Assembly (NCBI GenBank): GCA_963930775.1 | Contig: OZ005694.1 | Coordinates: 9,068,899 to 9,132,898 of the forward strand | Length of the DNA stretch: 64,000 nt | Source of the DNA: Cliona cf. orientalis | Taxonomy: Eukaryota; Porifera; Demospongiae; Clionaida; Clionaidae | Reading direction: 5' to 3' | Shown here: piece by piece, positions 41,721 to 61,114 of the stretch | Numbering within the stretch: position 1 is the stretch's first letter | Layout of the letters: the number at the start of each line of letters is the position of its first letter | The notes under the pieces: generated by a model | Told to the model about the DNA's origin: nothing | Database searches by the model: none | What the model saw: only the letters and a program-made list of their open reading frames with translations | Made by a program: the position numbers and the translations under genes

Positions 41721-44481
41721 GACTGAGATTTGTATACAGCCAAGATTAATTTTAGTATTGCTCAAAACAATAATCTTGCATGCACGTGAAGATCGGTATG
41801 GCGAGAGCCACTCTCCGCCACACCCTGGCTACACCTCTGGCCTAAATAGATTGTAAATCACAAAATTTCTGTATCGGGTCACACTCCCAGACTCCCCTAA
41901 AGACAATGGTATCTGATCACCAGTCATCCCCAAAAATATAATCCTGATCATGAGTTACCCACATACATGTATGAACAGTACGTATGTTTGATGTTACATT
42001 AACAATCATAGGATAATGTGGCTAATAATATGCACGAGTTTTTCACAGTAAGCTCACATACTCAGAGAAAATTATTTCCCCCAACCGTTTTAACTAGAGC
42101 TCTCTAGAGCACAAAACCCTCGGCGCGTTGCATGGCATTAGCTGCACAAGCAGGCGATGACAATAAAAAGTTATTAATAGTAGCTTCCCTTTGCCCAGTT
42201 TCAATGTTGCACGTAGAAAAGGGTAAAGGACCAACTGCATGAGGGGTGGGGGTGAAGCTAATGTGTTGTTCAAGGTTTAATGGCTCACAGCAGCAACAAC
42301 TTTGATGTGTTGTATCGAATTCCACACTCATGGCAGTGCCTACATGCATCAAGTCAGCTTCCTTGAGGACAATGACCATAATATGCAAGCAATGACTGTC
42401 ATGCCCACTGAGCTGCTGCCACGGTGCTCCAATCAGTGATGAGCTAGTCATCTTGTTGGACCTACAAGTATAGCTAACCGTACATACACTTTGAGTTGAA
42501 AGGAAGCCACTGTCGTCGGCTTCATCCGTCGAAGTTCGCCAGCGAGCGGAAGAAGGCGGCGGTGACCAGCATCAACGACTATCCTACTGCGCATGCACCG
42601 AGGATTAGCATAGTAATAATTATAAACTTACCGTATATAGCGCATGACACACAATATTCTATTTATACGTAGAGGCATACCAGCGGTAGCCTGGAAAAGC
42701 CAAGAAGCTTGGAATCAGCAAATGTTGCCAAAACTGGCGAACGAAGGGTTTTCGGCGAAATCCACACAAATCATACGTTTGGAACGTCATAAGGAACCTT
42801 GCAACACCGAAAAATGGACTCGCAAACGAGCTATGTAGCAGCTAGCGTGGTAACAGACAGACAGACAGACAGACACACAGACACACAGAACGACTACCGT
42901 AACCCTACGGCGCATGCGCCGAGGGTTAATAATATATAGTACAGTGTGCATGCAGCAGCACGAACTTGAGGGTTATCTAGGATTGCCAACGACAGTCCTA
43001 GGACGTCCCCAAACCCCACCCCCATCCCATACCTTAACACTAACCTAGGACATCCCAGGACACCTGATGACAATTCTGGACATGTATGGAGGGGACATGT
43101 ATGGGAGGAGGACGAACTTTGAATTACGTCGTAGACCACACCCCTTGATGCAGGTCAACAGCAGCTGCTCGAAGTCACCACTGCAATGCCAACATTTTCA
43201 CTCTGCTTGAATATCAAAACCACCAGACTATGACAAAGAACAGACCTCTTCTCTTGCTTCTCTTGAGGCTCTGTGGCCTGCTGAGCGGGCCTCTCAAAAT
43301 GCACAGCGCTTTGTGCCGTTTGTTTGAAAATGCATCTCTATGGCCACCCTCGACCACCATATGCGTGATTTTCGCTGGATAAAATATTATTTCACCAAGC
43401 CCAGCTACCTTGGTATTACAGAAAAATTTGGTGGAAAAAAATTTCACCAATGTGGTAAAAGTCACCATATCCTCTATGTAATCTTTAACAAAGGTCAAAA
43501 ATTAAAATTTTGGCCAATGAGAACAGGTGGCAAATATTTCTACATATGCAGTATGTGCTTGATTCATAAACAATCCTCGCCTAGTTTGTACTTGAGTGCA
43601 CCATAGCATGTTAACTGTGATAGCTTGTGTATGCCGACTCATGTATAGTATATCACAGAATTAGCTAATTGCCCCTAATTAGCTATCACATGCAGGGCTG
43701 TACTAATTAGTCTATCCATCTATAAAAATTACCAGATCTCGAGATATAGGTCTTAGTGAGTGGACGATATTGAAAATGGTGGTGTGACCAACTTTGCCTC
43801 TAAGGTCATAGCTTTTGATTGGCCACACCTTATAATCAACTGCACATGCTCAAGCTAGCTAGAAGGGCTGTCAAATCAAAACTGAACTCTGTGACTGCAT
43901 GGGTCACCATGCTGCATGTGTTCTAGAGAGCTCTGGTTAATTGTGTATTCAGCCAGTACTGTATGACGATGACATTTGATTGTTGTTTCTTTAGCTTAGG
44001 GTCAAATGAACTAACTGACAGCAGTGTTGGTTCCCTCAGTCAGCTCATAAGAACAGCCAAACAACTTAACACATTGGAGTGAGTTGATGATGCATACTCT
44101 CAATCATAATTATTACTGTACGTACTTCTTCTAAGAATCCACCTCTTCTAATTATTTGGCACCCTTTACCGAATGATTGAAAACAGTCTCTATTATTTTC
44201 AGTAAAGCCATACATTATAACCTCTAAAATTCAGCAAGCTACTATTATGATTTTTCTGCCAAAATTTTTAGAAGAAATACGGTATATTATACACATGAGA
44301 GTCGCATACGTACCATTGAACTATGAACAATACTGCCATACTTCACAGTGGCATATTTTCTCACCACGGCCTTTATGGTAATCGTTTCACTGATGATGGA
44401 CGGAGAGCATTGAAAGCAGCAGCAGAGGAGAGAAACTCGAATCCTAACTTCGCCAAATTAGATATCGTATCAGTGCAATGA
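28160..44481 (+). CDS. NLR2: CARD - Death - NACHT - LRR receptor
   Basis: Exons are 28160-28177, 28237-28473, 29888-30053, 31249-31563, 31871-33647, 33706-33786, 33859-33942, 34145-34231, 34300-34365, 34435-34467, 34719-34799, 35847-35930, 36468-36551, 36754-36837, 37407-37490, 38725-38808, 39056-39139, 39219-39302, 39721-39804, 39910-39993, 41051-41134, 43995-44078 and 44370-44481 (TGA). The total of 3981 nt gives 1326 residues, with all phases consistent. The CARD is residues 1-85, a linker follows, then Death about 142-243, NACHT with GRPGCGKTT at 377-385, and 18 C-terminal LRR exons. The last exon's expected acceptor is GG instead of AG; an upstream AG at 44347-44348 would add 7 in-frame residues. 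The 166-nt linker exon 29888-30053 is supported only by phase and splice sites. It is a tandem sister of NLR1 with a different N terminus. Confidence 0.88.
28860..29275 (+). repeat. Dispersed repeat R2, partial copy
   Basis: This retains the start CTCACTCCGCTC, the CpG-rich middle (here GGCCGGCCGGCCGGCC), TGACCAATC and the end AAAATATTTTTCGTTGTATA. It lies in the NLR2 intron after the CARD. An inserted GTACTCGTACTCGTACTC microsatellite sits near 29047-29075. Confidence 0.62.
29508..29720 (-). CDS. Small intronic frame with signal-anchor
   Basis: This is a 70-residue frame on the minus strand inside an NLR2 intron. It starts MAGRKFVFFVLVALVVMSIV, a plausible type II signal-anchor, then reads SLKTKRTLLPWQISPLYP and ends QYDLIL. 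It could be the first exon of a Golgi-type enzyme, a remnant of one, or chance. There is no counterpart in NLR1. I do not recognise the family. Confidence 0.25.
   Translation of the reverse strand: MAGRKFVFFVLVALVVMSIVNLSVFSLKTKRTLLPWQISPLYPPTLTFQEMYDTQLKSINPAVFQYDLIL
30314..30871. mobile_element. TIR element carrying a minisatellite and a tRNA-like module
   Basis: Ends TGTTACGATGCAAATGCGATC and GATCGCATTTGCGTCGTAACA are flanked by a 5-bp repeat, GGGCT (30309-30313 and 30872-30876). Inside, 30388-30670 is a G-rich minisatellite (units of about 57 and 77 bp with GGGAGGGGCTGGGAGGTCTG). At 30721-30735 TGGCTGACTGGTTGG resembles Pol III box A, and GGTTCGAATC at 30764-30773 matches box B, as in tRNA-derived SINEs. 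The right end has a second copy of TAGATCGCATTTGCG. Confidence 0.7.
31249..31563 (+). CDS. NLR2 Death-domain exon
   Basis: This symmetric phase 1-1 exon of 315 nt encodes a Death-fold domain. Its sequence is VLDEMPLLHELQRLCRDDVV, then VAPFWKKFALYLTMDG, ALYLTMDGNMVEIWETNH, DAAMKLFRHWLNGNG and SWKTLIQALREND, ending EEILTGHS. The order W..L...L and SW..L...L is the usual Death-domain signature. The NLR3 exon at 58859-59275 is a distant homologue with the same phases. It likely recruits Death-domain adaptors (family knowledge). Confidence 0.88.
31871..33647 (+). CDS. NLR2 NACHT exon
   Basis: This is a 1777-nt exon (phase 1 in, 2 out), a close copy of 10173-11913. Walker A GRPGCGKTT is at 32263-32289, Walker B is VVFALDGLDEY, followed by VIVASRPAA and FLHLTFQEFLSA. 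Length differences from NLR1 sit in two loops, near NSYFDRNKNKDLLV and near FTNRQFNNTGNNENSLG, both after the NTPase core. No disabling change was seen. Confidence 0.95.
36136..36369. mobile_element. MITE family CGCCAAGCCCAGCTACC, NLR2 copy
   Basis: This is the best-preserved copy: left end TACCGTATACATGCATGTGT, right end AAATTTCCGTGTATACGGTA. It occupies the same intron position as 15354-15563 in NLR1. Confidence 0.75.
37502..38426. mobile_element. Long foldback element of palindromic tandem repeats
   Basis: This 925-bp insert has terminal inverted repeats beginning GGCTATATATTATGGAAGCC and continuing through AATTTCCCGC. The interior is a tandem array of units of about 42-48 bp built on TCCGCATGCGGA and TTCTCGGCGTGCGGAGACCC, running one way and then inverted on the right side, so the whole folds back on itself. 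It is rich in CpG and contrasts with its AT-rich surroundings. It sits in the NLR2 intron after 37490. Long open frames in at least five frames are an effect of the repeat. Confidence 0.85.
40210..40430. mobile_element. MITE with ACCGTATAGCGGGAAA ends, copy 1
   Basis: The 221-bp element has ends TACCGTATAGCGGGAAA and TTTCCCGCTATACGGTA and many TTTCGCGAA-type motifs. It interrupts an older repeat whose uninterrupted form is seen at about 16060-16090 in NLR1. A second copy lies at 52184-52388. Confidence 0.78.
42056..43100. other. Insert in NLR2 intron with an unassigned minus-strand frame
   Basis: About 1 kb breaks a copy of repeat R2 between 42055 and 43110. It holds a 115-residue minus-strand frame (42104-42451; MTSSSLIGAPWQQLSGHD, then LNLEQHISFTPTPH) and a stretch at 42840-42930 with (CAGA)n and CGGCGCATGCGCCGAGGGTT, found inverted near 40100. 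I recognise no domain. Coding status is doubtful. Confidence 0.4.
43110..43553. repeat. Repeat R2 fragment followed by a MITE
   Basis: 43110-43345 matches the CpG-rich middle of repeat R2 in plus orientation, although many CpGs have decayed to TpG/CpA. 43367-43553 is the CGCCAAGCCCAGCTACC-type MITE shared with NLR1 (19741-19949). Confidence 0.62.
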
Positions 44482-45039
44482 ACCAACTCTCCCACTGAAG
44501 TGAGTATAATTGAAATCCTGTGACACAATTTATCTCATACTCACAGTTGCTGTTGTCTTTTGATCCTCAGGAGTTAATTAACTCAGAGAAGAGGAGGAGG
44601 GTGGCCAGGGAGATACTGCATGATGACCACATATGTACGGGCGTACGTACTGGACTACTATTTAGTACATCGATCTAGCTACTGAGTCTACTGCAGGAGC
44701 TACGGCATAGCTAGGTGTGGTGCTATGAAGTGGAATAATTATCTATTTTAGCTCTGTTTATTATAGGCCAACCAGTATCATAATAATATTATTATTATAA
44801 TATTGATCAGCCGTACTCGTACGATCGTAGACACAAACATCTCATGCTTTATCCGTTTTTCATTTAAATGTTGTGGCTTTCTGTATCTACTATATTATGT
44901 TTTATTTTAAAGGGAGCCAACACATTTCAAGCATCTACCAAAAAAAACTTGTATCTGCAATCATTGTGAACAAATGTGGTAACGGTCGTCATATTTAGCT
45001 GATCATAGCGCGCTTCAAATAGAACAATTCTGGGTGAAC
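44482..45039 (+). other. NLR2 to SPG7 intergenic region
   Basis: This aligns with 22214-22794. It contains NLR 3' flank and the SPG7 5' region, with a (TAA)n stretch near 44779-44800. No coding exon is seen. Confidence 0.65.
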
Positions 45040-50482
<5,443 letters not shown>

Positions 50483-50771
50483 TAATAATTATTATTATAC
50501 TGATACTTATACGTTTGTATGTTCCCCTCACCACTGCATCTGTTGTGATGCATTTCAACAAAAGATTATCAATGAATATCACACTCTTGATCATAGCTAC
50601 TGATCAGCCTACAAAAATAATAATATGTGCACAATTCTATAATCGTGCACTAACAGCTAAGAATGTTATATATACTACAAAACTACAGAGTCGGGTTCTC
50701 ACTAAACTATTGCTAGCTATACTTCAGTTTTGCTTTAGTATACCGTAGTGTGACAGAATTAGTTCGTTCAG

Positions 50772-51290
50772 TCAATCGAGCAGGCGCAAGAGGAGCTCCT
50801 GGAGGCGAAGGCGTGAATTTTCACCGTCAATCATAGTACTATCATCATCGTCACCCTCAGCCATGGCCTCGGGTATTGAGTAGTCCTTAATTGCTCCATT
50901 AATTTCACCGGCCAAGGATAACATCTTTAAAGGTGTTTCTACCTTTATCCATTCCGTACCACCACCGCCTTTGCCAAATCGAAGCTTCGATATTTTTTTT
51001 TTTTAATCATCCTCTGCTTTCTTGCAGTCGGATACATGAAATGTTTTAACTAGTTGTAGTTTGTTAGGATTGCCTGTTTGTAGGACTTTAAGACGATTTT
51101 CTGGATTAATACTTGCTCCAATTTTATACCAATTACTGCACTGATCGTAATCTTTTCCCGGTTTCGTCATCTTAAGGATATAAATGTAGCCCTTTACTCC
51201 ATAACTGCGGCAATCATTACTAGCTTGAACGGACTCAAGCATCAACAGTGCACCAAGTGAGAACGCAAGAAAGATGACCAGCTTTCCCAT
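50772..51290 (-). CDS. Secreted T5orf172/GIY-YIG-like protein with in-frame stop
   Basis: The ATG at 51290 has a good context (GCCATGG). A signal peptide MGKLVIFLAFSLGALLMLES precedes a T5orf172-type GIY-YIG core: GYIYILKM, WYKIGASINPENRLKVLQTG, NPNKLQLVKTFH, KKAEDD. A TAA at 51003-51005 ends the first open stretch at 95 residues. The same frame then continues without another stop through KISKLRFGKGGGTEWIKVE, the usual C-terminal piece of this family, to an acidic tail and TGA at 50772-50774. The TAA directly precedes a run of As (12 in the sequence), so sequencing error, a real nonsense allele or readthrough are all possible. GIY-YIG folds are usually nucleases; a secreted one would be unusual. 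Confidence 0.72.
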
Positions 51291-52183
51291 GGCTAGTTGG
51301 AGACACGTAGCAGCTGTGACTATAATCAGCTGTGCTATTGGATGTTAAGGTCTTTCTCTGGTGAGTGGTTTTCACGTTGCTGGTTGCTTGAGTTGGGCTC
51401 CTTCCTTCGTAGGATGGTGGTGATCGAACGTACACACGCATGCATTTATACACAGCACTGCAAACCCTACAGTGCTGTACTTCCTCTCTGTCTGCTTCTG
51501 CATAGCTATCTACCAAGAGTGGTAATGATAATTAATATAATTTTTATATGCTTGAATCTTTATTATGCTTTTCCTCGTGCAAAGTCAAGTGTATGGTTTC
51601 AGAGGATTCTTGTGACTGTGTGAAATGAGTGATCTCATTAGCTTGAGGTATTATGAAGAAGGTAACTTGGTTACTAATAATAGACCAGTTTAGCTTCTGT
51701 TTGCGGTGCTTTGAGACAAGAAATGATTTTTTTTTTGTACAAGACGTGTGATCCTATTAATTATTATTTAAGGTATTGTAATTGTGAAGAAGGCAGCTTG
51801 GTTGCCAATAATAGACCAGTTTAGCTTCTGTTTATCTCTAGATAATAAGTCAGATTGTTATACCCAACATGCATGCCAGAATTAACCATTTTGTGGGCAT
51901 ATTATAATTATAATAATTATATTATTAAAATATATCACTTGATGTTTATATTCCGCCACCGGTACCGTTTATTGAATTAGCCGTAACATGCCGGTATTGT
52001 TGAAATGTTGTATAGTATGTACCGAAACCGTGCAAAACAAAGGATACCAATTACTGCCGAAGTCGCTTACAAGACTATAGCTAGTTCCCACAGGAAAACC
52101 GGAACCAGTGCATGGGATGAATATTGATATATTATAGCTCCCAGCCACACACAAGACCTAGCTTGTTATGAGCCAGCCTATAA
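51291..52183. other. Intergenic region with a direct repeat
   Basis: This holds no gene that I can support. A block of about 64 bp (GGTATTATGAAGAAGG... to TTAGCTTCTGTTT, about 51647-51703) recurs at about 51771-51830, separated by a poly-T run. Confidence 0.5.
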
Positions 52184-52388
52184 TACCGTATAGCGGGGGA
52201 GAAAACTTTCACAAACTTCGCGATTTTTCAGCCATCCGCGAAAGTTTTCTCCATGAAATTCTAGGCATGCCACACCCATCATGCGACCAGTCTCAACATT
52301 CCGCGAATTTAAAGCTTTCTCCACGAAATGCACCTTTCCTACTGATCCACGAAAGTTTTCTCCCTCGAAAATTTCACACTATACGGTA
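52184..52388. mobile_element. MITE with ACCGTATAGCGGGAAA ends, copy 2
   Basis: Left end TACCGTATAGCGGGGGAG, right end AAATTTCACACTATACGGTA. It is homologous to 40210-40430 and lies just beyond the ITFG1 stop. Confidence 0.75.
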
Positions 52389-52455
52389 GTACTTTTAGCA
52401 GAATAGTTGCAGAAAACTATTATTACAAGTAAATTAAAGCCAAAATTAATTATTT

Positions 52456-57025
<4,570 letters not shown>

Positions 57026-57708
57026 CTGTAATTAGTACAATAGCGTAGTTACGATCCAAAGTATATGTACCAGCTATCGTCATTCACTGAGCACACAATC
57101 TATTGTCACTATAAAGATCAAGAAGTGAGGATAAATGTACAGTTAACAGTTATGCATCATGCATGCATGCTTCATTCCCAGTATGACGGGGCTTTGGCAC
57201 CTATGTGGCTACAGAATTGTTTGCTAGCATGGACATTGTAGCATTACAAAAATTGGATTATAATGTAGCCCTAGCACCCAGACTATAGCCTTGTTGCTGT
57301 AGAAACTTTTCTTGCGTACTGATGCCTTACCTTTGCTTGTTTTCTAGCGATCTGGATGCGCACTGCCACTGGCGTCTGAGTTAGTGTGGCCAACGTTGAC
57401 GATCTTTACCTCAATGATTATGCGCATGCGCTATGAGCCAGCAAACAGGTATCGCTTCCTCGTGTGTCTTCTGAACAGCTGTTCGGATGAGAATCAATCT
57501 CCGGAGGCCACAATCGAACTTTTCTTCGTACATGAACTGTTGTAAGTGCAAAAGAAACTGATCATTTTGATAGATTTGATTTTTTTCCTTCATATTTGTT
57601 GACTATTCCAACCATTCAATTTTTATTATGATATACTAGTATAGAAATCTTTGCAACTAAGTATAGTAATACTGGATTATATTGTCCTTATTTAATAGGC
57701 TGTCCACC
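57026..57708. promoter_or_regulatory. Divergent region between ITFG1 and NLR3
   Basis: This is 683 bp between head-to-head genes. GCGCATGCGC at 57422-57431 is an NRF1-like palindrome of the kind seen before NLR1 and NLR2. A minus-strand stretch ending at a good donor (GCAAAG/GTAAGG at 57332) could be an untranslated first exon of ITFG1, but no signal peptide is encoded. Confidence 0.35.
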
Positions 57709-59275
57709 ATGGTGGCTCTAGTTGAATTTGACGTAGCCGAGGCTCGTATCAATTGCAACATTCATTCTGACAAAATCCATCGGCAGCTGTCCAGTTCTAG
57801 ACTGGCCAACAGAAGACTCCATGCATGTCACTCAGTCATCGCAATGTCTCTGCTCCACCCTGCGCTGCTTATCCTCATACTCTTCATTGTGCTACGCCTT
57901 CGATCGATGAAAATTAAACTACCACTAAAGTATCACCACAAACGATGCCACAATTCTTTTTATGGTGCTGGTGTGGGTGGAACTACTAGGCCACGACTAA
58001 CCTTGAAGACACTAGTGGTGATGCTCAAGAAATATGAAACGTACCTCCTGGTGATACTACATGCGTATCGCTCTGTCATCACAATATCTCAACTCCACCC
58101 TGCACTGCTCATCCTAACTCTATTTATCGTGCTACACATTCAATTGATGTTTAATTTTCAAATTCACCTCAAACGATACCACCTTTTGTACAGTGCCAGT
58201 GCCAATGTGCGGTCATTCAAATTAAATAATTTTTTTCACCATAAGCGATGCCACCATTCCTACAAAACTACTAGCTATGGGTCACGACTAATCTTGAAGA
58301 CAACAGTGGTGATGCTCGGTTATGCAGAGAAAGACAAAATGTACCTCCTGGCGATCATACATCAACGTCTGATCATTTCTGGAGATGTGGAACTCAACCC
58401 TGGACCCCTGGATGGTGAGCAAATATTACACAGAGCAGGGTTCTCCCCACACTGGCCTAGTGGTGACTACATGTATAGTAATGGACTTGTAAACTGTGGT
58501 TACTATGAAATTAGTGGTTATAGGCATGCCCAAAGCATGACCATGAGGTTATGTAGCCATTTGTAGTGCACCACAGATAGGTGAATGGTGGTAAATTTGA
58601 GTAGTTTCTGGAATAGTTGAGTTAGCAACTGATCAACCCTGTGTATCTGCATACAGATTTACTCTGGGGAAAACCCTGACACAGCCTAGGAGTATGCTAT
58701 TATATAAAAATATTATTATATGAGCATAACTATATTGTAAGCGTAAAGGGGGTGGACACCTCTTAAATATTATAGTCATCATATTATTTTTTATTATGGT
58801 TATAAAATTAATAATAATATTATTATTATGAGCTGGTATGAATATTTATGATTTTTAGTGTTGGAGTTGTGGAGTGTAACTAATGAGCTTTTCTCTGTGG
58901 TAGCCAAGTGGTACTGCATTGGAGTCCAGCTGGGTGTCGATCCAGCCAAACTCGAGGAGATTGAAAACAACCATCAAACAGCTGACAGACGCTTCTCCGA
59001 AGTGATCAAGTTCTGGCTGAGGGGAAACACAAGAGTAGCTGCGAGCTGGGAGTCACTAGTAGAGGTCTTAGAACGATCTTCTGTTGGTGAGAAAGGACTG
59101 GCCAAGACATTGAGGCAGAAGGGAGGAATGGTCGTCAGCGAAACTGTGGGCATAGCACCTGGAGCTGCTGAAAGTGGAGTACAACCACAGGAGAATAATG
59201 GAAGCCAGAGAGGAAAGAAGAGGTCTGTGGAACAGAAATTGGATGATAGCGGGGATCAACATCATGAACATCAAG
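57709..59275 (+). CDS. NLR3 5' part: hydrophobic cassettes - 2A - Death domain
   Basis: Exon 1 (57709-58414) starts at an excellent Kozak (CCACCATGG) and encodes 235 codons. Hydrophobic segments LLHPALLILILFIVLRL (48-64) and QLHPALLILTLFIVLHI (128-144) precede YLLAIIHQRLIISGDVELNPGP (212-233), a 2A-like site. Exon 2 (58859-59275, phase 1-1) encodes a Death domain (LELWSVTNELFSVVAKWYCI, IGVQLGVDPAKLEEIENNH, RFSEVIKFWLRGNTR, SWESLVEVLER) and a charged linker with SQRGKKRSVEQKL. The donor AAG/GTGCAT implies more exons. No NACHT is present before 64000, so calling it an NLR rests on its Death exon sharing phase and position with NLR2 and on its neighbours. It could instead be a stand-alone Death protein. 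Confidence 0.72.
58381..58407 (+). other. 2A-like translational recoding site GDVELNPGP
   Basis: This lies in frame at residues 225-233 of NLR3. The nine residues fit the D(V/I)ExNPGP consensus, with an upstream Leu/Ile-rich stretch as in active 2As. Known 2As make the ribosome skip the Gly-Pro bond (between residues 232 and 233), releasing the upstream peptide and restarting at Pro. The splice donor lies 7 nt after the motif, so the Death-domain product would begin PLDVLELW. Confidence 0.88.
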
Positions 59276-59499
59276 GTGCATATGCTAGTAATATTATCTA
59301 CTGTACAATAATATTGATTATGTATGTGGATATTGCCATAGTAGAATGACGATACCTCGGAAATACCACTTGTTTATTGCCTTTTGCATTGTTACTTATG
59401 ACAATACTTGTAACAATACGCGGCAATGAACTCGTGATATTTCCCGGTATCATCGTTCTACTATAGCAATAAGTATAATTAGTACTACTGTATGGTAAA

Positions 59500-59735
59500 A
59501 GCGCGAGTGTAAATCTACAATTTGCTTAATTAGAACAGTGTACATACGGCCCGTTGCCCAGGCATGAGAATAGAATATTTCACGCTTATATCCATATCGC
59601 TATATATACTGGGCATAATATATAATTCGCGTGACCAATGTAGCATAGTAATATATATTATATACATGTACAGTATGCATACAGCTGTACCGTTTCGGTG
59701 CTGTGAGATTTATTGGGGCGAGCCTGAGAGAACCC
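59500..59735 (+). repeat. Partial copy of the 3836-4799 element
   Basis: This matches about 4245-4410 (TTAGAACAG, ACGGCCCGT, GGCATGAGAAT, TTCACGCTTATATCCATA) and ends in TTGGGGCGAGCCTGAG. The palindrome of 4416-4557 is absent. Confidence 0.6.
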
Positions 59736-59855
59736 CACATAGGGTTTGGCACCAATATGGTGTTCATTATTAGTGGTAGTACAAACGTGCATGCAAATGT
59801 ATGTATGGTTGTTAATTATCTTTCTAGTGTTACTTTGAATTATCTCATATATATA

Positions 59856-60517
59856 TGTGACCCTCCACGAGAAAACCAAGCATAATGCGCGGAAAAAAAT
59901 TTTTGAGTTAAGGCTACCATTACCAACTACAACCTTTGAACTATTGCTCCAGCAAATTTGAAGTCTCTAGCCCGTGTAGTCATGGAGATGTGAGCAAAAA
60001 TATACCCGGATCGCCCGTACTAAAGTCTTGCAAAAATTGCAATGTACGTTGCACACGGAAGTCCGTATATTCGCCATTTATGCAAAATACATGGCCCCGC
60101 CCACTAGCTAGATGGCTGCCAAAACGTTGGAAAGAGAGCAGCAGCTGGCGTTTCGATGGAAAAGAACGAAAAGATAAGTGTGTCTATAGATCGTTAGTAC
60201 ACAAAATCGAAGAAAGAATTGACTGGAGAGTTTTTTCTGTGTAGCTGCCGTGCTTGCCTACCTGCATGCAACTATGGCAACGGCTCCATATCATGGACGG
60301 TCAATGTTAGCTACACAGCTGACTTCTTCAAGCCATAACTTGGTAAGTATAGCATTCTAGAAGCTACGAAGCAGATTTTTTGTGTAGAGGAATGATTCCT
60401 GTATCGATCTATGCCAAAAAGTGAAAATCGATAGTTATCACCATAGGCAACTATTTTAGCCTATATCACAGATTGATGTCTAGCACATTATGCTTGGTTT
60501 CCTCGTGGAGGGTCACA
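59856..60517. mobile_element. TIR element with GTGACCCTCCACGAG ends
   Basis: The 662-bp element has TIRs of about 33 bp (TGTGACCCTCCACGAGAAAA and complement) flanked by TATAT and TATCT. A 102-residue frame at 59936-60244 lies inside and is not recognisable. Confidence 0.78.
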
Positions 60518-60680
60518 TATCTCTAGAAAAATCCATCATAACTATTAAGGAATATTTTTATGTTACATTTTTGATAAGCTCTATCCTAGAGCTGCACTAG
60601 CGGCAAAAAAAAAGTTTTGATTCATTGTATGCATCATTGAACGACAGTGTGAGCTAATGTGAAAGGGAACCAGGACCATA

Positions 60681-61114
60681 ACTAACCTCGTCCCCAGGCC
60701 TTCTGAGGGGGAGGGGAAGAAAAGGCCTGGTATCCACTGTATGTGCATGCGCTGTTATTATTCAGATTTGGAATAATCCAATTACGTACGGTATACTTGG
60801 CCTTTGACCTTAATTCATCGTGCTCAATGTACCTAGAAATGGTAGGCTTAGACAGTTCGAGTTTTGAGCGAGATTTTGAGGTAGCCCGAGAAGTGTTCAT
60901 CGATTGATGAAGGCCTCTGAATAGCGTGGGGATGCATTTAGCACGATCGCTAGTACGAAGGTCAGGAGGTCATCTCGTATTCTGGACCATTTCACTTGTC
61001 AGCACATTGTAGAATTAGTGTATGGACACTTTTATAATGAATCATGCAGAAAATATAGCGCATGTGCATGCAGTGGATACTATCCCCTTAGAAGGCCTGG
61101 GGGACGAGGCTAGT
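60681..61114. mobile_element. TIR element with a nested GGTATCCACTG MITE
   Basis: Outer ends ACTAACCTCGTCCCCAGGCC and its complement (GGCCTGGGGGACGAGGCTAGT) enclose the MITE at 60729-61080, the second copy of the family at 8408-8797. Little else is in the outer element. Confidence 0.7.

Larger units (their letters stand above)
33706..44481 (+). other. NLR2 LRR exon array (18 exons)
   Basis: Six irregular leading exons (33706-34799, including a 33-nt micro-exon) match NLR1 one to one. Eleven regular 84-nt repeat exons follow (for example LYENRIEGAGAQALAEGLQH), then a terminal exon ending NPNFAKLDIVSVQ. A partial repeat at about 39402-39433 (TGCACTAACCTTCAAGAGTTAGAGG) has no acceptor and looks like a decayed exon. 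Confidence 0.88.

Noticed and set aside
59936-60244. 102-residue frame as an NLR3 exon
   Set aside because: It lies inside the 59856-60517 TIR element and has no Death, NACHT or LRR feature.
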